A DNA stretch of 64,000 nt from Thermocrinis ruber (GTDB taxonomy: Bacteria; Aquificota; Aquificia; Aquificales; Aquificaceae), in NCBI RefSeq assembly GCF_000512735.1, contig NZ_CP007028.1, positions 1,240,001 to 1,304,000 of the forward strand. The letters run 5' to 3'. Shown here in pieces: positions 44,077-53,490 of this stretch. Under the pieces are notes generated by a model. That model ran no database searches. It worked only from the letters and a program-made list of their open reading frames with translations, and was not told where the DNA came from. Position 1 is the first letter of the stretch; every line of letters starts with the position of its first letter. A program made the position numbers and the translations under genes.

Positions 44077-45174
44077 ATGCGTCTGTTTGTGGATAGGGTG
44101 GAGCTGGAGGATGTGCTTACAAAGGCAAAATCTGCTACAGAAAAGAAGTCAGCCCTTCCTGTTCTAAACAACTTTAAGCTGTTAGCGGAAGAAGATCGGC
44201 TTATCATTTACGCCACAGACCTGGAGAACTTCTTGGTTTTAAACCTACCCGCAAGGGTGGAATCTCCCGGAGAGACCTCTGTCAACGCAGACAAGCTGAC
44301 ATCCATAATAAAGAATCTGTCCTCCGCCGAAGTATATATGGAGCTGGAAGAGGATAAACTGATTATCAAAGGAGGAAAGAGCCAGTTTAAGCTGGTTTGT
44401 GGCGACCCTTCCGAGTTTCCTGAATTTCCCGAGGTTGTGTGCAAAGGTGATATTCCGAGCAGTTTGCTTTTAAAGGGGATATCCAAGGTAGATTATGCAA
44501 TATCCAAAGAGGACACGAGGTATGCCCTTCAGGGCATGTATGTGGGAAGTAAAGAAGGCAGGCTTCACTTTGTGGGTTCTGATGGACACAGGCTTGCCCT
44601 CTATATGCCCGAGGGTGTTTCCTTTGACGAGGAGCTTTTGCTTGCCCGTAAGAGCCTAAAGGTCTTAGAAAAGCTTTTAAAAGACGCCATAGGTTCTGTG
44701 GAAGTGGGCAAAGACGAGAATTTTGCCCATGTGAAGGGAGAAAACTGGTCCCTCTCTGTTAGGCTTTTGGAGGGAGAATACCCTGACTATATGGCGGTTA
44801 TCCCTACCGACTACACGATAAATGTGCTACTTGATAGGTCTGAGTTTGAAAATGCCCTAAAAAGACTTTCTGCAATAGCATCAGCCAAAGCCTTTCCTGT
44901 GAAGCTTTCGTTCTCCTCTGAGGTCATTTTGATGGAGATATCGGAGCCTGAGTTTGGTGAAGGCAAGGATGAGGTGGAAATACTGGAGAGCCTTTCCGCC
45001 ATTGAGCCTATGGACATAGGTTTTAACGGAAAGTATCTTTTAGAAGCCCTTGGAGAGTTTGACTTTGACAGGGTATATCTAAAGGCAATAGATGCAGACA
45101 GCCCTGTGATACTTGAAAGCGCAAACTTGGAAAAGGATCCCTATCTCTGCGTAATCATGCCAATGAGGCTCTAA
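44077..45174 (+). CDS. dnaN: DNA polymerase III sliding clamp (beta subunit)
   Basis: Ring-shaped processivity factor, 365 aa with three repeated clamp folds. Recognisable segments: KSALPVLNNFKLLAEEDRL, SRYALQGMYVGSKEGRLHFVGSDGHRLAL-like block near 148-172, and the C-terminal SPVILES...YLCVIMPMRL that ends all clamps. ATG 44077 without Shine-Dalgarno. dnaA is not adjacent. The 3' end overlaps the convergent gcvPB by 20 nt. Confidence 0.96.
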   Translation: MRLFVDRVELEDVLTKAKSATEKKSALPVLNNFKLLAEEDRLIIYATDLENFLVLNLPARVESPGETSVNADKLTSIIKNLSSAEVYMELEEDKLIIKGGKSQFKLVCGDPSEFPEFPEVVCKGDIPSSLLLKGISKVDYAISKEDTRYALQGMYVGSKEGRLHFVGSDGHRLALYMPEGVSFDEELLLARKSLKVLEKLLKDAIGSVEVGKDENFAHVKGENWSLSVRLLEGEYPDYMAVIPTDYTINVLLDRSEFENALKRLSAIASAKAFPVKLSFSSEVILMEISEPEFGEGKDEVEILESLSAIEPMDIGFNGKYLLEALGEFDFDRVYLKAIDADSPVILESANLEKDPYLCVIMPMRL

Positions 45175-46576
45175 GAATTGGCTTTCTGTTGGCTTCTGCC
45201 TCCTTTATTCTTCTCACCGGTGTAGTTTTTGGACTGGTTTTTACCTCCTCCGGGTCCTGCTGGAGTATTTCCTTTATGGCATTGGCAAAAGCCCTTATAG
45301 TTCTTGGGCTCTCTGTTTCTGTAGGTTCAATCATGAGTGCATCCTTGACCACGAGGGGGAAGTAGACAGTGGGTGCGTAAAAGCCTTTGTCCAAAAGGGC
45401 TTTAGCTAAGTCTAAGGGACTTATGCCGGTTTTTTGCATAGAAAAGACCACTTCGTGCATTTTGGGTGAGCTTGGGTATGGATCCCATAGAACATCCTTA
45501 AGAAGGCTGTATAAATACCTTGCGTTCAAAACTGCAAACTTTGATACCTTGTCTATCTCCTTGCCGTAGGACAGGATGTATGCCAGAGCCCTAAGCATCA
45601 CACCCACGTGTCCGTAAAAGGTAAGCACCTTACCCACGCTTTTGGGAATGTCCCAATTGAGGTAATACCTTTGACCGTTAAACTCCACCTGTGGCACAGG
45701 CAGGTAGGGCTTTAATTTTTCTGAAACTCCCACGGGACCAGCACCCGGACCACCACCTCCGTGGGGCGTGGAAAAGGTTTTATGGAGGTTAAAGTGCATA
45801 ACATCCACTCCCCAAGTAGCGGGCTTTGCCACATCAACTAAGGCGTTGAAGTTGGCACCGTCCATGTAAAGGAGAGCATCCTTTTGATGCAGGGCATCTG
45901 CGAGCTTTTTTACCTTTCTCTCAAATATGCCCAGGGTGTTCGGATTTGTTAGCATAAGCCCTGCGGTTCTGTCGTCAAGCTTTTTTATGAAATCCTCCCA
46001 GTCTAACTCTCCGTTTGCGTCGCTTTTAACACTTACCACCTCCAAACCACATATGCTGGCAGAAGCTGGGTTTGTGCCATGGGCGGAGTCTGGCACCAAT
46101 ATTTTGTTTTTGTGGGTATTTCCTCTATCTCGGTGATAGGCGGTTATTAGCAGTAAGCCAAGTAGCTCCCCCTGTGCACCGGCAGCGGGCTGAAGACAAA
46201 CCTCCGCAAAACCGCTAAGCTCCTTTAAAAGCTCCTTGAGCTCATACATAAGCCTGAGGGTGCCTTGGACGCAATCTTCCGGAACAAAGGGGTGCATCTG
46301 TGTGAAGGCTTCTATCCTAGCCAGTTCTTCGTTGATCTTGGGGTTGTATTTCATGGTGCAGGAGCCAAGGGGCACCATGGTGGTGTCTATGGCGTAATTT
46401 CTCTGGGAGAGCTTTGTGTAATGTCTTACCACGTCAAGCTCCGAGACCTCCGGGAAGTTCAAGTCCTCTCTGTAGTATTCGCCAAGATACTGGGCTACAT
46501 CCACCGCCGGCACATCCAACTTGGGTAGCCTGTACCCTTTCCTTCCTTTCTCAGAAAGCTCAAATATCAGCTCCAC
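45155..46576 (-). CDS. gcvPB: Glycine dehydrogenase (decarboxylating) subunit 2
   Basis: PLP-dependent half of the P-protein of the glycine cleavage system; thermophiles have two P subunits instead of one long chain. 473 aa. The PLP-Lys lies in MHFNLHKTFSTPHGGGGPG. STMVPLGSCTMKYNPK-type sequence (TTMVPLGSCTMKYNPK), LQPAAGAQGELLGL and the C-terminal VVKDALMIEPTETES are canonical. gcvPA, gcvT and gcvH are not in the window. Starts at 46576, 4 nt after the lipoprotein-like gene. Confidence 0.95.
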   Translation of the reverse strand: MELIFELSEKGRKGYRLPKLDVPAVDVAQYLGEYYREDLNFPEVSELDVVRHYTKLSQRNYAIDTTMVPLGSCTMKYNPKINEELARIEAFTQMHPFVPEDCVQGTLRLMYELKELLKELSGFAEVCLQPAAGAQGELLGLLLITAYHRDRGNTHKNKILVPDSAHGTNPASASICGLEVVSVKSDANGELDWEDFIKKLDDRTAGLMLTNPNTLGIFERKVKKLADALHQKDALLYMDGANFNALVDVAKPATWGVDVMHFNLHKTFSTPHGGGGPGAGPVGVSEKLKPYLPVPQVEFNGQRYYLNWDIPKSVGKVLTFYGHVGVMLRALAYILSYGKEIDKVSKFAVLNARYLYSLLKDVLWDPYPSSPKMHEVVFSMQKTGISPLDLAKALLDKGFYAPTVYFPLVVKDALMIEPTETESPRTIRAFANAIKEILQQDPEEVKTSPKTTPVRRIKEAEANRKPILRASLA

Positions 46577-46580
46577 CTTT

Positions 46581-46949
46581 TTACCTCTTTTGCTCTTTTT
46601 TGTCCACGGGTTGTTCCGGAGTTCGTGGCAATCTCTCCGTCAAAGGCTTACAGCTTACCGTGTTTATTATGAAGGTATCTCCCGATGTAGTATAGCATCC
46701 GTAGGCGTTGTATGGCACACATTCATCGGTTTCCGCCACCACAAGCCTATTCCTCTGGGGTTCAAAGGTTATCTTGCACCTCCCACACACCTGAGGTCTA
46801 AGGCTTTCCTTCTTTAGCAAGCTCTCGCAGTTTTCCACGTTTTCTATAATCGTAGTGCGCAGGCTGTATTTATAAAGTCCTTCTTCGCCCGTTCTCACCA
46901 TCCCACAGGAGGCAGAAAGTATTAACAAAGCTAAGGTTAGTTTCCTCAT
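46581..46949 (-). CDS. Small Cys-rich exported (lipo)protein (122 aa)
   Basis: MRKLTLALLILSASCG is a signal peptide with a lipobox-like ending (weak, Ser at -3). The mature part has six further Cys (CESLL, CGRC, ECVPY, GCYTT, SCKPL), suggesting disulfides. It ends in a Lys-rich tail. Family not recognised. No Shine-Dalgarno. Divergent from tyrS with 41 bp between starts and apparently co-transcribed with gcvPB. Confidence 0.65.
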   Translation of the reverse strand: MRKLTLALLILSASCGMVRTGEEGLYKYSLRTTIIENVENCESLLKKESLRPQVCGRCKITFEPQRNRLVVAETDECVPYNAYGCYTTSGDTFIINTVSCKPLTERLPRTPEQPVDKKEQKR

Positions 46950-46990
46950 AGCTATAAAAGTTTAACAGAAAAGCGTTTAAAATTTTACAC

Positions 46991-48175
46991 ATGCTCTCTC
47001 CTGAAGAACAGCTGAGCATTATAAAAAGAGGTACTGTTGAGATCATTGAAGAGGAAGAGCTTTTGAAAAAACTGAAGGAAGGAAGACCCCTGAGGGTAAA
47101 GGCGGGCTTTGACCCAACCGCACCGGACCTGCATCTTGGTCATACGGTTTTACTTCAAAAACTTAGGCAGTTCCAACAGCTTGGACACGAGGTCTATTTT
47201 GTGATCGGAGACTTTACTGCCATGATTGGGGACCCCACAGGCAGGAGCGAAACAAGGCCTCCCCTCTCAAGGGAGGAGGTATTGGAAAACGCCAAAACTT
47301 ACGAGCATCAGGTTTTCAAAATCCTTGACCCAGAAAAGACCAACATAGTTTTCAACAGCGCCTGGCTTTCTGAGCTTGGAACCGAAGGGATCATAAGGCT
47401 GGCAGGAAAATACACGGTGGCAAGGATGTTAGAAAGGGATGACTTTTCAAAGCGCTTTAAAGAAGGCATTCCCATATACATTCATGAGTTCATATATCCT
47501 CTACTGCAGGGCTACGACTCGGTTTTTTTGAAGGCGGATGTAGAGCTCGGTGGCACAGACCAAAAGTTTAACCTTCTGGTGGGAAGGGACCTACAGAGGG
47601 CCTTTGGACAGGAACCGCAAGTTTGCATAACCCTGCCACTGCTTGTAGGCTTAGACGGCGTGAGAAAAATGTCCAAATCCTACCAAAACTACGTAGCCAT
47701 ACAGGAAGAGCCGGAAAGTATGTTTGGCAAGATCATGTCCATCTCAGACGACCTTATGTGGGAGTACTACACCCTCTTAACCGACTACACAGAGGAGGAG
47801 ATAGAGAACTTCAAGAAAAACTTGCACCCAATGGAGGCTAAAAAGAAGCTTGCCCACTATATAGTAGAGCGTTTCCACGGCAAAGAGCAGGCGGACAAGG
47901 CTTTAGAGTTCTTCGTTAAAACCTTCTCCCAGAGAGAATTTCCCGAGGATGCCCCCATCATAGAGGTTCCCTATGGTCTTAAAAGGAGGGCTTACGAGCT
48001 TTTGTTTGAGCTTGGTATAGAGGGTTCCAAAAACTCCGCCCGAAGGGTGGTGGAAGGAGGAGGCTTAAGGATAAACGGTACAAAGGTGGAGGACCCAAAC
48101 CAAGAGATAGAGGTAAAAGAAGAGCTTCGCCTTCAGGTGGGTAAAAAGAGATTTTACAGGGTGGTGCCTAAATGA
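46991..48175 (+). CDS. tyrS: Tyrosyl-tRNA synthetase
   Basis: Class I synthetase, TyrRS type with 394 aa. HIGH-like motif [16 protein letters not shown] (about 46-61), [19 protein letters not shown], the KMSKS motif [10 protein letters not shown] (about 229), and a C-terminal S4 RNA-binding domain ([21 protein letters not shown]). TAAAAT at 46978-46983 is 7 nt before ATG 46991; no Shine-Dalgarno. The stop overlaps lpxD by 4 nt. Confidence 0.96.
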   Translation: MLSPEEQLSIIKRGTVEIIEEEELLKKLKEGRPLRVKAGFDPTAPDLHLGHTVLLQKLRQFQQLGHEVYFVIGDFTAMIGDPTGRSETRPPLSREEVLENAKTYEHQVFKILDPEKTNIVFNSAWLSELGTEGIIRLAGKYTVARMLERDDFSKRFKEGIPIYIHEFIYPLLQGYDSVFLKADVELGGTDQKFNLLVGRDLQRAFGQEPQVCITLPLLVGLDGVRKMSKSYQNYVAIQEEPESMFGKIMSISDDLMWEYYTLLTDYTEEEIENFKKNLHPMEAKKKLAHYIVERFHGKEQADKALEFFVKTFSQREFPEDAPIIEVPYGLKRRAYELLFELGIEGSKNSARRVVEGGGLRINGTKVEDPNQEIEVKEELRLQVGKKRFYRVVPK

Positions 48176-49143
48176 GGTTTAACTCTAAGGATATTGCAGA
48201 CTTGGTAGGTGGTTTGCTTTTTGGTGAAAACTTAGAACTTGTAGGCGTGTCTTCTCTGGAGAACCCAAAGGAGAAAACTTTGATCTTTTGTCCCTCCGAG
48301 AGGGATGCGGAAAGGGTAAAGGATGTAAAAGACACCACCTTGGTGGTTTCAAAGCCAGTAGAACATCCAAGCTACATACTGGTAAAAGACACAAGGCTTG
48401 CCTTGGCTATCGTTCTGGAAAAGCTATATCCAGAAGAGCATCCCACGGGCATCTCCGAAAAGGCCCACGTGGAAAGCTCGGCAGTGTTGGGAGAGGATGT
48501 CTATGTGGGACCATTCGCTTACATTGGAAAAAACGTAGTCCTTGAAAGAGGCGTAAAGGTTTATCCTTTTAGCTACATCGGAGACCACTCCTTTGTGGGA
48601 GAAAACACGGTTATCTTCAGCGGAGTTCATATATACCCAAGGACCGTTATAGGAAAGAATGTGCGTATCCACAGTGGAGCGGTCATAGGGGCAGACGGCT
48701 TTGGCTATCACATAACCAAGGAGGGCATAATCAAGCTGAACCATATAGGCAATGTGGTCATTGAGGACAATGTGGAAATAGGCGCAAACACTACCATAGA
48801 CAGGGCAATGCTTGACAGCACCATTGTGGGAAAGGAAACCAAAATAGATAACCTTGTTATGGTTGCCCACAACTGTCGTTTGGGGGAGAGAAACATAATA
48901 GTAAGTCAGGTTGGGCTCTCGGGAAGTGTAAAAACTGGCAGGAATGTCGTTCTTGCTGGGCAGGTGGGTGTAGCGGACCATGTGAATATAGGCGACAACG
49001 TGCAAGTTGCCGCAAAGTCTGGGGTATCAAAGGACTTGGAGCCCAACAAGATTTACGGAGCAGCACTGCCAGCTATGGAGTGGAGCAAGTGGAAAAGGAT
49101 CTACGTTTATCTTTTAAAACTTCCGGAGCTCTTCAAGAAATGA
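48172..49143 (+). CDS. lpxD: UDP-3-O-acylglucosamine N-acyltransferase
   Basis: Third step of lipid A synthesis. 323 aa: N-terminal uridine-binding domain (1-95) and a left-handed beta-helix of hexapeptide repeats (about 100-290; [18 protein letters not shown] with the catalytic His after [19 protein letters not shown]). NHIG and [11 protein letters not shown] are characteristic. ATGA overlaps on both sides (tyrS, MBL hydrolase). Confidence 0.94.
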   Translation: MRFNSKDIADLVGGLLFGENLELVGVSSLENPKEKTLIFCPSERDAERVKDVKDTTLVVSKPVEHPSYILVKDTRLALAIVLEKLYPEEHPTGISEKAHVESSAVLGEDVYVGPFAYIGKNVVLERGVKVYPFSYIGDHSFVGENTVIFSGVHIYPRTVIGKNVRIHSGAVIGADGFGYHITKEGIIKLNHIGNVVIEDNVEIGANTTIDRAMLDSTIVGKETKIDNLVMVAHNCRLGERNIIVSQVGLSGSVKTGRNVVLAGQVGVADHVNIGDNVQVAAKSGVSKDLEPNKIYGAALPAMEWSKWKRIYVYLLKLPELFKK

Positions 49144-49775
49144 TCCTAAAGGTTATTCCTGTGGGACCTTTAAGTATGAACTGTTCTGTGATTATAGATG
49201 AGGACACGGGGCAGTCGGTGGTAATAGACCCGGGGGCAGATTTGGATGCGATTTTAAAGGCATTGGAGGGAACCACGCCCAAGTATATCCTTGCTACCCA
49301 CGGACACATAGACCACGTGGGACAGGTTAAGGGTTTAAAGGAAAGGTTGGGTGTTCCCTTTTTGGTGCATAAGGAAGACCTTTTCTTGCTCAACGACCCA
49401 ATATGGAAGGGCTTTGACCTTTATGTAGGTGCAGACCTGCCCTGCCCTGAGCCCGATGACTTTTTGGAGGAGGGTATGGAACTTAGCTTTGGAAAGATAA
49501 GGTTGAAGGTCCTACACACACCCGGGCATACACCCGGACACTGCTGTTTTTACTCAGAGGAAAACCTGCTCATTGCAGGCGACTTGCTCTTTAGGGGTTC
49601 CGTAGGACGCTGGGACCTACCGGGTGGTAACTTGGAGGATTTGAAAAAGTCCTTGCGTAGGGTGGTTTTGGAACTTCCGGAGGATGTGCGCGTGATCACC
49701 GGACACGGAGAGGAAACTACCATAGGAAGGGAAAAAAGGTTCAACCCACTGCTGAGGGAGATTCTGAGCCGTTGA
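49140..49775 (+). CDS. MBL-fold metallo-hydrolase, glyoxalase II-like
   Basis: 211-aa metallo-beta-lactamase fold protein. The metal motif ATHGHIDHVGQVKGL (THxHxDH), then HTPGHTPGHCCFY, AGDLLFRGSVGRWDLPGG and a late His (ITGHGEETTIG). Typical of YcbL/hydroxyacylglutathione hydrolase-like thioesterases; substrate unknown. ATG 49140 overlaps the lpxD stop; an earlier in-frame codon in lpxD is not needed. TGATG overlap with the next gene. Confidence 0.88.
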   Translation: MILKVIPVGPLSMNCSVIIDEDTGQSVVIDPGADLDAILKALEGTTPKYILATHGHIDHVGQVKGLKERLGVPFLVHKEDLFLLNDPIWKGFDLYVGADLPCPEPDDFLEEGMELSFGKIRLKVLHTPGHTPGHCCFYSEENLLIAGDLLFRGSVGRWDLPGGNLEDLKKSLRRVVLELPEDVRVITGHGEETTIGREKRFNPLLREILSR

Positions 49776-50542
49776 TGGGTCTTTCTGTTTTGATCCTAAC
49801 AAAAAACGAAGAGAAAAACATAAAAAGGGCAATTGAAAGCGTGAAAGACATTGCCGACGAAATTGTAGTTCTTGATTCGGGCTCCACCGACAGAACGGTA
49901 GAAATTGCCAAAAGCCTTGGAGCAAAGGTATTTTTCCATGAGTGGGATGGATATCCACAACAACTCAATAGAGGTATAGGGCTATGCTCAGAGGATTGGG
50001 TTTTGGTCTTGGACGCAGACGAAGAAGTCTCGGAGGAGCTAAGAAATTCTATATCAAAAGCCATATCTTCCCATACTGCGGAGGTTTATATGGTTTGCAG
50101 AAAAACCTACTACCTTGGTAAATTTCTTGAGCACACTTGGTATCCCGAATGGAGGGTTCGGCTTTTTAAAAAGGGTCTGGTAAGGTTTGAAGGAGATCTC
50201 CACGAGCAAGCGGTCTTCAAAGGAAAGGCGCACAAGCTAAAGGGAGACCTCTATCACTACTCTTATGAAAACCTCTACCATCAGTATGAAAAGACCTTAA
50301 AGTATGCAAAGATAATGGCGGAAGCTTACCATAAGAAGGGCAGAAAGTTTAGGTTTTATAATCTTCTGTTTAACCCACTGTGGAGCTTTTTTAAGGTTTA
50401 TTTTCTTCAAAGGGGCTTTCTGGACGGTGTTAGAGGCTTTTTGGTAGCCTTTTCCTCATTTTTTTATACCTTTTTGAAATACATGTTTCTCCTTGAGCTT
50501 GAGCTAAAAGAGAAATACAAAGAGAACCTTTGGAAGAGATAA
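49775..50542 (+). CDS. Family 2 glycosyltransferase (WaaE/KdtX-like)
   Basis: 255-aa inverting glycosyltransferase with a GT-A fold. LSVLILTKNEEKNIKRAIES, VVLDSGSTDRTVEIAKSLGA and the DxD-bearing VLVLDADEEVSEEL are visible. WYPEWRVRLFKKG and DLHEQAVFKG match the LPS core glucosyltransferase-like group, and two C-terminal hydrophobic stretches could attach it to the membrane. Its position after lpxD supports a role in LPS. Confidence 0.88.
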   Translation: MGLSVLILTKNEEKNIKRAIESVKDIADEIVVLDSGSTDRTVEIAKSLGAKVFFHEWDGYPQQLNRGIGLCSEDWVLVLDADEEVSEELRNSISKAISSHTAEVYMVCRKTYYLGKFLEHTWYPEWRVRLFKKGLVRFEGDLHEQAVFKGKAHKLKGDLYHYSYENLYHQYEKTLKYAKIMAEAYHKKGRKFRFYNLLFNPLWSFFKVYFLQRGFLDGVRGFLVAFSSFFYTFLKYMFLLELELKEKYKENLWKR

Positions 50543-50641
50543 TTACCTGCTTAGCACACTTCTTAGCCATCTAAAGGCAAAGCCGGAGAGAAAAAGAACG
50601 GTTATCAGACCTATGAAAGCTAAGATCAAAAACCACTTCAA
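50543..50641 (-). CDS. Small single-helix membrane protein (32 aa)
   Basis: Frame from TTG 50641, overlapping the fumarase stop (TTGA), preceded by GGAGGTGGAG at good spacing. The product MKWFLILAFIGLITVLFLSG... is one membrane helix followed by a basic end (FRWLRSVLSR). It exactly fills the gap to the convergent glycosyltransferase stop. No family known; translation is inferred from the ribosome-binding site and composition. Confidence 0.5.
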   Translation of the reverse strand: MKWFLILAFIGLITVLFLSGFAFRWLRSVLSR

Positions 50642-51486
50642 AGCTCCACCTCCGCGTGCCTTGATGCATGACATTGAATATTCACAGCTACGGGCAAGGA
50701 CGCTATATGGCACGGATAGAGCTCCACCTTCACGTCAATGGCTGTTGTGGTACCACCAAAGCCCATGGGTCCCCATCCGATCTTGTTTATCTCCTCAAGG
50801 AGCTCCTCCTCTATCCTTCTCGCTACAGGGTCTTTGCTTCTTTCTCCCACTGGTCTGAGCAGGGCTTTCTTTGCTAGCAACGCACAGTACTCAAAGTTTC
50901 CACCTATGCCCACACCCACCGTAAAGGGAGGGCACGCATTGGGACCTGCCAGCTTTACCGTCTCCAGAACGAACCTTTTTACTCCTTCCCACCCATCGGC
51001 GGGCTTTAGCATTGCCAAGCGTGAAGTGTTTTCTGAACCTGCACCCTTTGGAGCAAAGATGAGCTTTAACCTATCACCAGGGACAATTTCATAGTGTATT
51101 ATGGGTGGTGTGTTGTCCTTTGTGTTCTTTCTTTCAAAAACAGGGTCATAGACCATGGAAGCCCTAAGGTAGCCCTCCGTGTATGCCCGCCTTACACCCT
51201 CCTCTATGGCATCCCTCAGAGAGCCTCCCACTACGCAGACTTCCTGCCCTATCTCCACAAAAACCACCGCCACACCTGTATCCTGACAGTAAGCCATCTC
51301 CTCCTTTTCTGCAGCCTCTGCGTTTAGTAGAATCTGCCTGAGAACCTCCCTTCCCAGTTCAGACTCTTCCCTTTCCAAGGCCTGCTGGAAAGCATGAACC
51401 ACATCTTTGGGCAACTTATAGTTTGCCCTAAGGGCAATTTCTTTCACCGCCTCCACTATCTTTTCATATTCAATTTCCCTCGGCAT
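50638..51486 (-). CDS. fumA: Fumarate hydratase class I, alpha subunit
   Basis: [4Fe-4S] N-terminal domain subunit of the two-subunit class I fumarase, used in the reductive TCA cycle. 282 aa. Cluster Cys in AYCQDTGVAVVF (about 68), GPNACPPFTVGVGIGG, and IQCHASRHAEVEL at the end. MGFGGTTTAIDVKVELYPCHIASLPVAVN is typical. L(+)-tartrate dehydratase is the alternative. The beta subunit is not in the window. Confidence 0.92.
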   Translation of the reverse strand: MPREIEYEKIVEAVKEIALRANYKLPKDVVHAFQQALEREESELGREVLRQILLNAEAAEKEEMAYCQDTGVAVVFVEIGQEVCVVGGSLRDAIEEGVRRAYTEGYLRASMVYDPVFERKNTKDNTPPIIHYEIVPGDRLKLIFAPKGAGSENTSRLAMLKPADGWEGVKRFVLETVKLAGPNACPPFTVGVGIGGNFEYCALLAKKALLRPVGERSKDPVARRIEEELLEEINKIGWGPMGFGGTTTAIDVKVELYPCHIASLPVAVNIQCHASRHAEVEL

Positions 51487-51529
51487 AGCTTATATATTAA
51501 CGCATCATGAGAAATTCGCAAGAACGCAC

Positions 51530-51639
51530 CATTTAGTAAAGTCCCACCGATTTTAAAAACTCTTCCCAACTACTGCGTGTGTATTTTAGCTCATCTATAT
51601 TTTCAATCCAGCCAACAGTTTGCTCAGCATTTAGTAAAG
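51530..51639. repeat. 12-bp direct repeat pair, 98 bp apart
   Basis: CATTTAGTAAAG at 51530-51541 and again at 51628-51639, bracketing the coding-like remnant between fumarase and the VWA gene. Together they could be the scar of a deletion or an insertion. Confidence 0.55.
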
Positions 51640-51649
51640 ATTTTAAACC
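51533..51649 (-). pseudogene. Start-less coding remnant (38 codons)
   Basis: Minus-strand frame overlapping the VWA gene stop, with no ATG/GTG/TTG near its beginning, ending at TAA 51535-51533. It reads like the C-terminus of a real protein (EQTVGWIENIDELKYTRSSW then EEFLKSVGLY). It may be the tail of a lost gene. The family is not recognised. The rest of the 156-bp gap holds no convincing feature apart from the direct repeats. Confidence 0.35.
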
Positions 51650-53484
51650 TCAGACCAAGCCCGTTTCAAATAGTTTTCTACCACTCTTAAAAAAGCCTGC
51701 CCAAGCTGAGAAACTTCTGAGATCCTTATGCCAGTGCCCTCAAAGTACTCTTCTATATAGTTTTTCTCTTTTCCCACACCCACGCCCACTACGGGAAACT
51801 TCCCCTTGACTTCCCTTACGAGAGACCTCAGGGCTTCCCCCTTTAGTCCCCTCGTAGGCTCTCCGTCCGAGAAGGCTATGAGCACACCCCTAAGATGGTT
51901 CTTTTTGCAAAAGAGCTCCAACTCCTCCGAGCCTTGAAGGATTGCCTTTTCTAAGTTTGTGCCACCACCCAAAAGGTTTGGAAGGTTCAAGAGCTTGGAT
52001 TTAACCTGCTTGTAGTCCTCGTCAAAGGACTTTAGGCTAAAAACATTATCGCTAAAGGCGGATATGGAAAAGGGCATGTTTAGGGCGTTAAGTGTTTCAC
52101 AAAAGAGCAAGAGTGCCTTTAGGGCGTTTATGGCTTTGTTTTCCTTCTTCATAGAGGAAGAAACGTCTATTAGAAGCTTAAAGGCGAGCTTTTTTTCCTG
52201 TGGCACCTCCCTTCTCATAAAAAACTTCCCCCTCTTTATGGGTACCTCCCTTTGAATTCTCTTGTAATCTATTCGCTTGCCAATGGCATAAGAGGATTGC
52301 CAACCCTCTTCCTCCTTTGGCAAGAACCTCTCAAACTTCCTTTTAAAGGCATCCACATAGATCCTCACATCCTTCAAAAGCCTACTGTAAGTTTTGAATT
52401 CTTCTTCGGTTAAGCCATGCTCTTTTATGTATCTTTTATCTCTATCGGATAACTCTCCGTAGTTTTTGTTCTTGAACTTTCCCTCCAAAGCACTGCTCAG
52501 ATCCCAAGGCTTTATCAAAAACAGCAAAAAGCCCTTGTGCTCTAAATCTGTCTCCAGGGTTTTGGGCAAAAAGTTTGTTATGAACCTTAGGTCCCTTTCC
52601 ACCATATCCAAGTAAGACATCTGTTTTATGTAGTCCCTCATCCACTCAGGGAGGGTTTTAAGATGGGCAAGCACCTTTTCCCTTATATCTTCAGGGATCT
52701 CTTCAGCCCTGAGTTCTTTGCTATTTTGAATCACCGTCTGCAAACTCTCAGGGAGCTTTTTCAAAATATCGGTCATAATCCTACCCTTGTGGGCATCCTT
52801 TCTTACCCTTCCCTTTGCCTCTTCCAAAAGGAGGTCTATGTAGTTTAATGCTTGGGATTGCTCAATGTACGCCCTGTATCTGCCAAAGATTTCACCCATA
52901 AGCACTTCGTAAGCGTCCTTGCTTTTGCTCTGCAAATACTGCTGAAGGCTCCTGTAAAGTTCCCTTGAAAGCCCCGAAGAGCCAAGCCAAGTCCTCGCGA
53001 ACTCCACCGCAAAGCCCTGATGTGGATATAGATCCTTTAAGTTCTTTAAGACCTCCTCCCACCTTTGCTTTAGAGCTCCCTCTGAAGAAGGATGGCTCCT
53101 TAAAATCTCCTCATCCACCCTCAAAGACTCCAAAAGGGAATATAGCACCAAAAAGACAGTGGGCGGGTAGCCAAACTTGAAAACCTCCCTTTGCCCCAAC
53201 CTCCACAAAAAGAGGTCCGTGTGTAAAAGATAGTATATTTCATGCCTTACTGAGTTTATGGCATAATCTTCACTCTTCTTTGAAAGCTCCAACGCATTAA
53301 AGACTACACCCTTTGGCACCTTTGCAATGGGAGGGATCTCCTCAAGCTCTCCCCTTGCCCACATCTCCAAGAGTGGAACATAAACAGGGTCATATCCAGC
53401 CCCCCAGCCCTCATAAGAGGGTTCCACCATTACGCCTGTTTCCTTCTCCAAAAGGTTGGCAATAGCTTTCCACTTGTCCTTCAT
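51643..53484 (-). CDS. VWA-domain protein (CobT/NorD-like)
   Basis: 613 aa. The C-terminal third is a von Willebrand A domain with a MIDAS site: KLLIDVSSSMKKENKA (DxSxS, about 436-451), a later Thr in LGGGTNLEKAI and Asp in IAFSDGEPTRG. The N-terminal 430 residues are helical and contain HEIYYLLHTDLFLWRLG; no known domain was identified. Proteins of this build often work with MoxR-type AAA+ ATPases in metalloenzyme maturation, but no such ATPase is adjacent. ATG 53484 follows AAGGTTGG; 6 nt after the GT39 gene. Confidence 0.75.
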   Translation of the reverse strand: MKDKWKAIANLLEKETGVMVEPSYEGWGAGYDPVYVPLLEMWARGELEEIPPIAKVPKGVVFNALELSKKSEDYAINSVRHEIYYLLHTDLFLWRLGQREVFKFGYPPTVFLVLYSLLESLRVDEEILRSHPSSEGALKQRWEEVLKNLKDLYPHQGFAVEFARTWLGSSGLSRELYRSLQQYLQSKSKDAYEVLMGEIFGRYRAYIEQSQALNYIDLLLEEAKGRVRKDAHKGRIMTDILKKLPESLQTVIQNSKELRAEEIPEDIREKVLAHLKTLPEWMRDYIKQMSYLDMVERDLRFITNFLPKTLETDLEHKGFLLFLIKPWDLSSALEGKFKNKNYGELSDRDKRYIKEHGLTEEEFKTYSRLLKDVRIYVDAFKRKFERFLPKEEEGWQSSYAIGKRIDYKRIQREVPIKRGKFFMRREVPQEKKLAFKLLIDVSSSMKKENKAINALKALLLFCETLNALNMPFSISAFSDNVFSLKSFDEDYKQVKSKLLNLPNLLGGGTNLEKAILQGSEELELFCKKNHLRGVLIAFSDGEPTRGLKGEALRSLVREVKGKFPVVGVGVGKEKNYIEEYFEGTGIRISEVSQLGQAFLRVVENYLKRAWSEV

Positions 53485-53490
53485 CCAACC

